NCBI GenBank assembly: GCA_945271295.1
Contig: CALYPG010000001.1
Span: 1 to 64,000 of the forward strand
Source of the DNA: an uncultured Gilliamella sp.
GTDB taxonomy: Bacteria; Pseudomonadota; Gammaproteobacteria; Enterobacterales; Orbaceae
DNA: 64,000 bases
Direction: 5' to 3'
The translations under genes were made by a program, and so were the position numbers. Under the pieces are notes generated by a model. The model made no database searches and was not told where the DNA came from. It worked only from the letters and a program-made list of their open reading frames with translations. How positions within the stretch are numbered: position 1 is the first letter of the stretch; each line of letters begins with the position of its first letter. Positions 60,817 to 64,000 of this stretch are shown piece after piece.

Positions 60817-61566
60817 ATGAGCGAAACAGTTTATGGGATCCACGCGGTTGAGGCATTACTTGCGCGTGCACCAGAAAGAATTATTGAAGTATTTATCGCT
60901 AAAGGCCGGGAAGACAAACGTCTTGTAGCGGTTGTACAGGAACTTGAACAACTCGGTTTACCCGTTAAAGTGACCAATCGCCAATGGTTAGATGAAAAAA
61001 CGCGCAATGGTGTGCATCAAGGTATTTTAGCATTAGTAAAAGAGAATCGCGGCTATCAAGAAAACGATATTCCATTGCTTATGCAACAAAGCAAACAGCC
61101 AGTTATTTTAATTTTAGATGGTGTGACTGATCCGCATAACTTAGGAGCTTGTATTCGTACCGCCGATGCCGCTGGGGTTGATTTTATCATTGTCCCTAAA
61201 GATCGTTCGGCACCACTCAATTCGACTGCCCAAAAGGTGGCCTGTGGCGCGACTGAAAGTGTGCCAGTAGTTCGAGTGACCAATTTGGCACGCGCTATGC
61301 GCATGTTACAAGATGAGTTTCAAGTTTGGATTGTGGGTACTGCCGGTGAAGCGGATAAAACACTTTATCAAACCGATTTTTATAAAACACAATCAATACC
61401 GCTGGCCTTAGTTATGGGGGCGGAAGGTGAAGGTATGCGCCGCTTAACTAAGGAACATTGTGATGAATTAGTGAGTATCCCTATGGCGGGCATGGTGTCA
61501 TCCCTTAATGTATCAGTAGCAACGGGAATTTGCTTATTTGAAATAGTACGGCAAAAAAACAGATAA
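60817..61566 (+). CDS. rlmB: 23S rRNA (Gm2251) 2'-O-methyltransferase
   Basis: SPOUT methyltransferase acting on the 23S rRNA peptidyl-transferase loop. An N-terminal substrate domain (YGIHAVEALLARAPERI) precedes the knotted SAM site: DGVTDPHNLGACIRTADAAG, MGAEGEGMRRL and SLNVSVATGI. 249 residues (E. coli 243). The ATG follows the rnr stop directly, as in enterobacteria. Confidence 0.96.
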   Translation: MSETVYGIHAVEALLARAPERIIEVFIAKGREDKRLVAVVQELEQLGLPVKVTNRQWLDEKTRNGVHQGILALVKENRGYQENDIPLLMQQSKQPVILILDGVTDPHNLGACIRTADAAGVDFIIVPKDRSAPLNSTAQKVACGATESVPVVRVTNLARAMRMLQDEFQVWIVGTAGEADKTLYQTDFYKTQSIPLALVMGAEGEGMRRLTKEHCDELVSIPMAGMVSSLNVSVATGICLFEIVRQKNR

Positions 61567-61579
61567 TAAGGAAGATGAA

Positions 61580-62209
61580 ATGCTAGGATTGCTGAAAAAA
61601 ATTTTACCTAAAAAATCAGATGATGAACAATTATCTGAACGCGATCTGAATGGACGTAATCATGTGGGGTATCCGACTATGCAATTATCGCGGGAAATTG
61701 ATAATTTGGTAAAAGTTCAATACAAATCAATCCAACCCATTGTAAAAATGTATAAAGAAACACTATTGTTTAAATGGGGACCAAGTGTTATCAATAATGC
61801 ACTTTCTGATGAACAGCTAGCCAAGTTATCAGGGCGAAATGTACAAATGGTTTATTTGTTACTTTTTCGCGATATGTTACGGCATACTTCTGATGTAATT
61901 ACGCCTAAATATGTAATCGAAAAAAATTGGCCTGACATTTTTGCCCAAGAGGTTTTAGATAGTTGTAACATGCTTGGTGATGCAGATGATAATGATATAG
62001 CTAAAAAGCAACAACTTTTCGCTAATACCGAGTTATTCACAATTGATACACCAATAGATGATAAACATCCACAAAATACCGAAATTCCAATATGGACTGT
62101 ACCAATAGCCGAGCTAGTTATGCTCCCACCCTATATGATTTATAAATGTCATCGTCCATTAATGACAGTGATTTTGAAAAAATTAGGCAAGAATAAAAAA
62201 AAGCAATAA
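61580..62209 (+). CDS. Hypothetical protein after rlmB
   Basis: 209 residues with a strong AAGGAAG ribosome site, 13 bases past rlmB, so probably co-transcribed. It starts MLGLLKKILPKKSDDEQ, an amphipathic basic helix that could touch the membrane. The body is helical and polar, and the tail (MTVILKKLGKNKKKQ) is very basic. No family recognised and no catalytic motif seen. A hairpin ends the unit at 62243-62264. Confidence 0.7.
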   Translation: MLGLLKKILPKKSDDEQLSERDLNGRNHVGYPTMQLSREIDNLVKVQYKSIQPIVKMYKETLLFKWGPSVINNALSDEQLAKLSGRNVQMVYLLLFRDMLRHTSDVITPKYVIEKNWPDIFAQEVLDSCNMLGDADDNDIAKKQQLFANTELFTIDTPIDDKHPQNTEIPIWTVPIAELVMLPPYMIYKCHRPLMTVILKKLGKNKKKQ

Positions 62210-62242
62210 TAGGTTTGCTGCATGCTGATTATTTAATTAACA

Positions 62243-62264
62243 TGCCGACTATAATTAATCGGCA
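62243..62264. terminator. Hairpin between the rlmB operon and the catalase remnant
   Basis: TGCCGA (62243-62248) and TCGGCA (62259-62264) around an AT loop, followed on the plus strand by GAATTATTTTAG. It lies between converging genes and probably serves both. Confidence 0.6.
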
Positions 62265-62279
62265 GAATTATTTTAGTCA

Positions 62280-62797
62280 TTAGCTTTTGATTAACTCAAT
62301 ATCGATGCCAAATCCTTGAGCTATGCCTTGTCCATAATCAGGATGAACGTTATAAAAGTGTTTTAGCTGCCTAATTTGAATATCATGATCAACATTTTTC
62401 ATTGAACCAATAATATTATCAATCAATAATTGTTTTTGTTCTGCATTCATTAGATTGAACAGGGCACGCGGCTGTGAATAATAATCCTCATCCACACGAT
62501 GATCATGGCGATCGATGGTGCCTGTCGGAACCGTTAGCGGCGGTTCGGCAAATTGAGGTTGTTGTTTGGGGCATTGTCCACGCTATTAGGTTCATAGTTA
62601 GGGGCATTATCAGGACTATAAAAACGCATCGCCCCATCGCGTTGATAATTATGTACCAGACATTTTGGGGCATTAATCGGTAATTGTTGGTAATTTGTGC
62701 CAATACGGTAACGATGGTAACGATGGGCATCGGCATAAGCAAAAATACGACCCTGTAACATTTTATCAGGTGAAAGTCCGGTGCCGGGCACCAATCA
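62280..62797 (-). pseudogene. katA: Catalase (KatA type), 3' remnant with frameshift
   Basis: Covers roughly the last third of a monofunctional haem catalase: [24 protein letters not shown], then [19 protein letters not shown] and [10 protein letters not shown]. The frame shifts near 62575 (one A lost), then continues [34 protein letters not shown] and LKHFYNVHPDYGQGIAQG to a stop. A 9-base tandem duplication (HRYHRYR) is also present. Everything upstream of VPGTG, including the haem and catalytic sites, is missing at a sharp break near 62797, so no activity is expected. Confidence 0.85.
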
Positions 62798-62809
62798 CCA
62801 AATTCTAAG

Positions 62810-62833
62810 ACCTGTTTCAAGCAGGTTTTTTTA
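62810..62833 (+). terminator. Orphan intrinsic terminator at the catalase breakpoint
   Basis: ACCTG (62810-62814), TTTCAAG loop, CAGGT (62822-62826), then a run of seven T. No plus-strand gene precedes it, only the antisense of the catalase remnant, so it was probably brought in with foreign DNA or left when a gene was deleted. Confidence 0.75.
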
Positions 62834-62920
62834 TGCCTAAAGCCTTTGCAGATAAGCCTTGCAATGATTTTTCTTTGTCAACTGACATCAACCAAAATCA
62901 ACCCAAATCAAGTTAAAAAG

Positions 62921-62954
62921 TGGATACATTTGGTTCGATAATGGCGTGTATCCA
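62921..62954. repeat. Inverted repeat TGGATACA / TGTATCCA
   Basis: Perfect 8-base arms at 62921-62928 and 62947-62954, 18-base spacer, beside two copies of TAAAGCCTTT (near 62838 and 62972). Such arms are often seen near tyrosine-recombinase attachment sites. No integrase gene is in the window, so this is only suggestive. Confidence 0.35.
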
Positions 62955-63170
62955 TAAATTGGCTTTAAAGCCTTTATTGGCAAGGATTAAGAGAAATTAC
63001 TTATTTATATTTATTCACTTTACTTGAATAGTCTTTTATTCTTTATAAATTTTTAAATTAAAACAGTAGTCAAATTTTTTAAGTTTGTTATACTTTTAAC
63101 GGTTAGAAATAGATTTAGTTTAGTATGTAAGCAGACAAGCATAAAAATGTGTTATAAAACAATAAAATAA

Positions 63171-63200
63171 TTGACAGAGCAAGGGAAAATGCAGTATAAT
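63171..63200 (+). promoter_or_regulatory. Strong sigma-70 promoter-like sequence
   Basis: Perfect TTGACA (63171-63176), 18-base spacer, perfect TATAAT (63195-63200). Start of transcription would fall near 63207, inside the 7-bp tandem repeat. The spacer holds AAGGGA and an ATG (63189), so the same bases could instead form a ribosome site and start codon for an upstream promoter. Confidence 0.7.
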
Positions 63201-63203
63201 TTT

Positions 63204-63224
63204 AGACACCAGACACCAGACACC
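63204..63224 (+). repeat. 7-bp tandem repeat AGACACC x 3
   Basis: Three exact head-to-tail copies followed by a partial AG. A 7-base unit shifts the reading frame with each gain or loss. It lies between an ATG (63189) and the open frame of the surface protein, as in contingency loci. Confidence 0.9.
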
Positions 63225-64000
63225 AGCACTGGCAAACCTACGTTTTAAAATTTCCTAATTACTACTTATCAAGATTAAGTTGGGCTTCAAAACATTTATC
63301 TAAATTATCTTTAATCTTAGTACCCTTATTATCTTACTCGGTAAATACCCAAGCGTTGTCGTCTACTATGGCAGGGCAAATTCATGGTAGTGCGCCTTAT
63401 TTAACCTTTGATAATGGAGTAACTAAAGTCACGACTACAGAAGGTCTATTGGGCATTACGCTATCCGATGATACTCGTATTACTCCGGCAACCAATACCT
63501 CAACGGCAGGCAATCCAATACGGCTCCCTGAGGACAATCAGAGTTTCGCCGATATTGGTATGCTGGTACCTACTACCACTAACTCCATAAACTTAAAGGA
63601 CTTGATTGGTGCACCATATAATTATTGGGGTGATGATGATGGAGATGGTCAGGGTGCCAATGGTATTACTGTTTCGGGTAGATTAAGCGTGAGTATTACC
63701 AATAAGATAAATCAGGCAGTTAGTCGTAGTGCCACCTTAGATTTATGTAATGCACCTTATAAAATGGTACTAACCAGTACAGCTGGTAGTTTAACCACCC
63801 AGTATGGGTTGCCCAATAGTAGTAGTTTCAGTGGTAGTACTGCCACCTATTATATCAGTCCTAAAGCCGTACCTAAAATCTGTTCAGTTAGGCCGAGTCT
63901 GAACGATGGCGTTGGTGACAACGCCGGCCCTGCCGATATCTGGAGCCCAACTAAAGGCTTCCTGGTGCAATCAACTGAGTCATCAAGTTACAGTCGTAAC
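63206..64000 (+). CDS. Secreted surface protein, 5' part (partial, possibly phase-off)
   Basis: Open from 63206 to the window end. A long signal sequence (LSRLSWASKHLSKLSLILVPLLSYSVNTQA) is followed by a Ser/Thr/Asn-rich extracellular sequence with an acidic DDDGDGQG loop, like a calcium site. The frame has no ATG, GTG or TTG before the signal sequence. The ATG at 63189 (after AAGGGA) is out of frame, but four or one copies of the AGACACC repeat would join it (MQYNFRHQHWQTYVLKF for one copy). GC is higher than in neighbouring genes. Probable large adhesin-like protein; the family is not recognised. Confidence 0.6.

Noticed and set aside
62474..62820. Several overlapping frames on both strands opposite and within the catalase remnant
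   Set aside because: They are other-frame shadows of the decayed catalase sequence.

Overview
The window looks like a stretch of chromosome from an AT-rich gammaproteobacterium. Nearly every core protein resembles its Escherichia coli counterpart, and many local gene orders are enterobacterial or pasteurellal: mreBCD-rng-tldD, proQ-prc, prmB-aroC-yfcA, rpsO-pnp-nlpI-deaD, ygiM-cca-tRNAs, rpoE-rseAB-lepA-lepB-rnc-era, purHD and rnr-rlmB. Several neighbours expected from E. coli are absent: maf and yhdP between mreD and tldD, mepA, rseC, recO and recD. Low GC, this reduced synteny and the repertoire suggest an insect-gut Orbales relative (Gilliamella or Frischella type). That placement is inference; no 16S gene is present.

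Layout. 1-6200 (minus strand except yadGH): the first codons of lysC behind a lysine riboswitch, then argR, mog, the ABC exporter yadGH, eda and accBC. 6569-12900: the cell-shape genes mreBCD, RNase G, tldD and a DedA protein. 12919-15671: RNase P RNA, a small lipoprotein, two divergent Mu/Ner-type DNA-binding proteins and proQ. 15680-21959: prc, a 29-codon CydH-like membrane peptide, tRNA-Ser, prmB, aroC, yfcA and a LysR regulator. 22107-27857: rpsO, pnp with an RNase III-type leader hairpin, nlpI and deaD, an RNA-decay and cold-adaptation block. 28244-32465: yfcZ, sixA and recB.

32466-37077 is an accessory island. It holds a possible recD tail, a run of very AT-rich orphan small genes all on the minus strand, the 3' tail of a deaminase-type toxin next to its probable immunity gene, a duplicated and truncated DUF4304 gene, and the 3' end of an IS30 transposase. 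It reads as a graveyard of polymorphic-toxin/immunity cassettes.

37179-44343: a galR/galS regulator with operator-like sites, ygiM, cca with a degenerate HD domain, five tRNAs (Met, Leu, Gln, Leu, Gln), a PH-SHOCT protein and a three-domain YdgH-type secreted protein. 44344-53746: cyaA, the sigma-E envelope-stress operon, lepA, lepB, rnc and era. 53914-54935 is a frameshifted secreted-protein gene. 55157-62209: purHD, rnr, rlmB and an unrecognised gene. 62280-64000: a broken catalase gene, a terminator, and the start of a secreted surface protein. The open frame of that last protein lacks a start codon but would join an upstream ATG if a 3 x 7-bp tandem repeat changed copy number, so it is a candidate phase-variable locus.

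A roughly 42-bp repeat occurs just downstream of rng, cyaA and purD and, inverted, at the end of the IS30 fragment. It is probably a family of IS30-derived solo ends or miniature elements.
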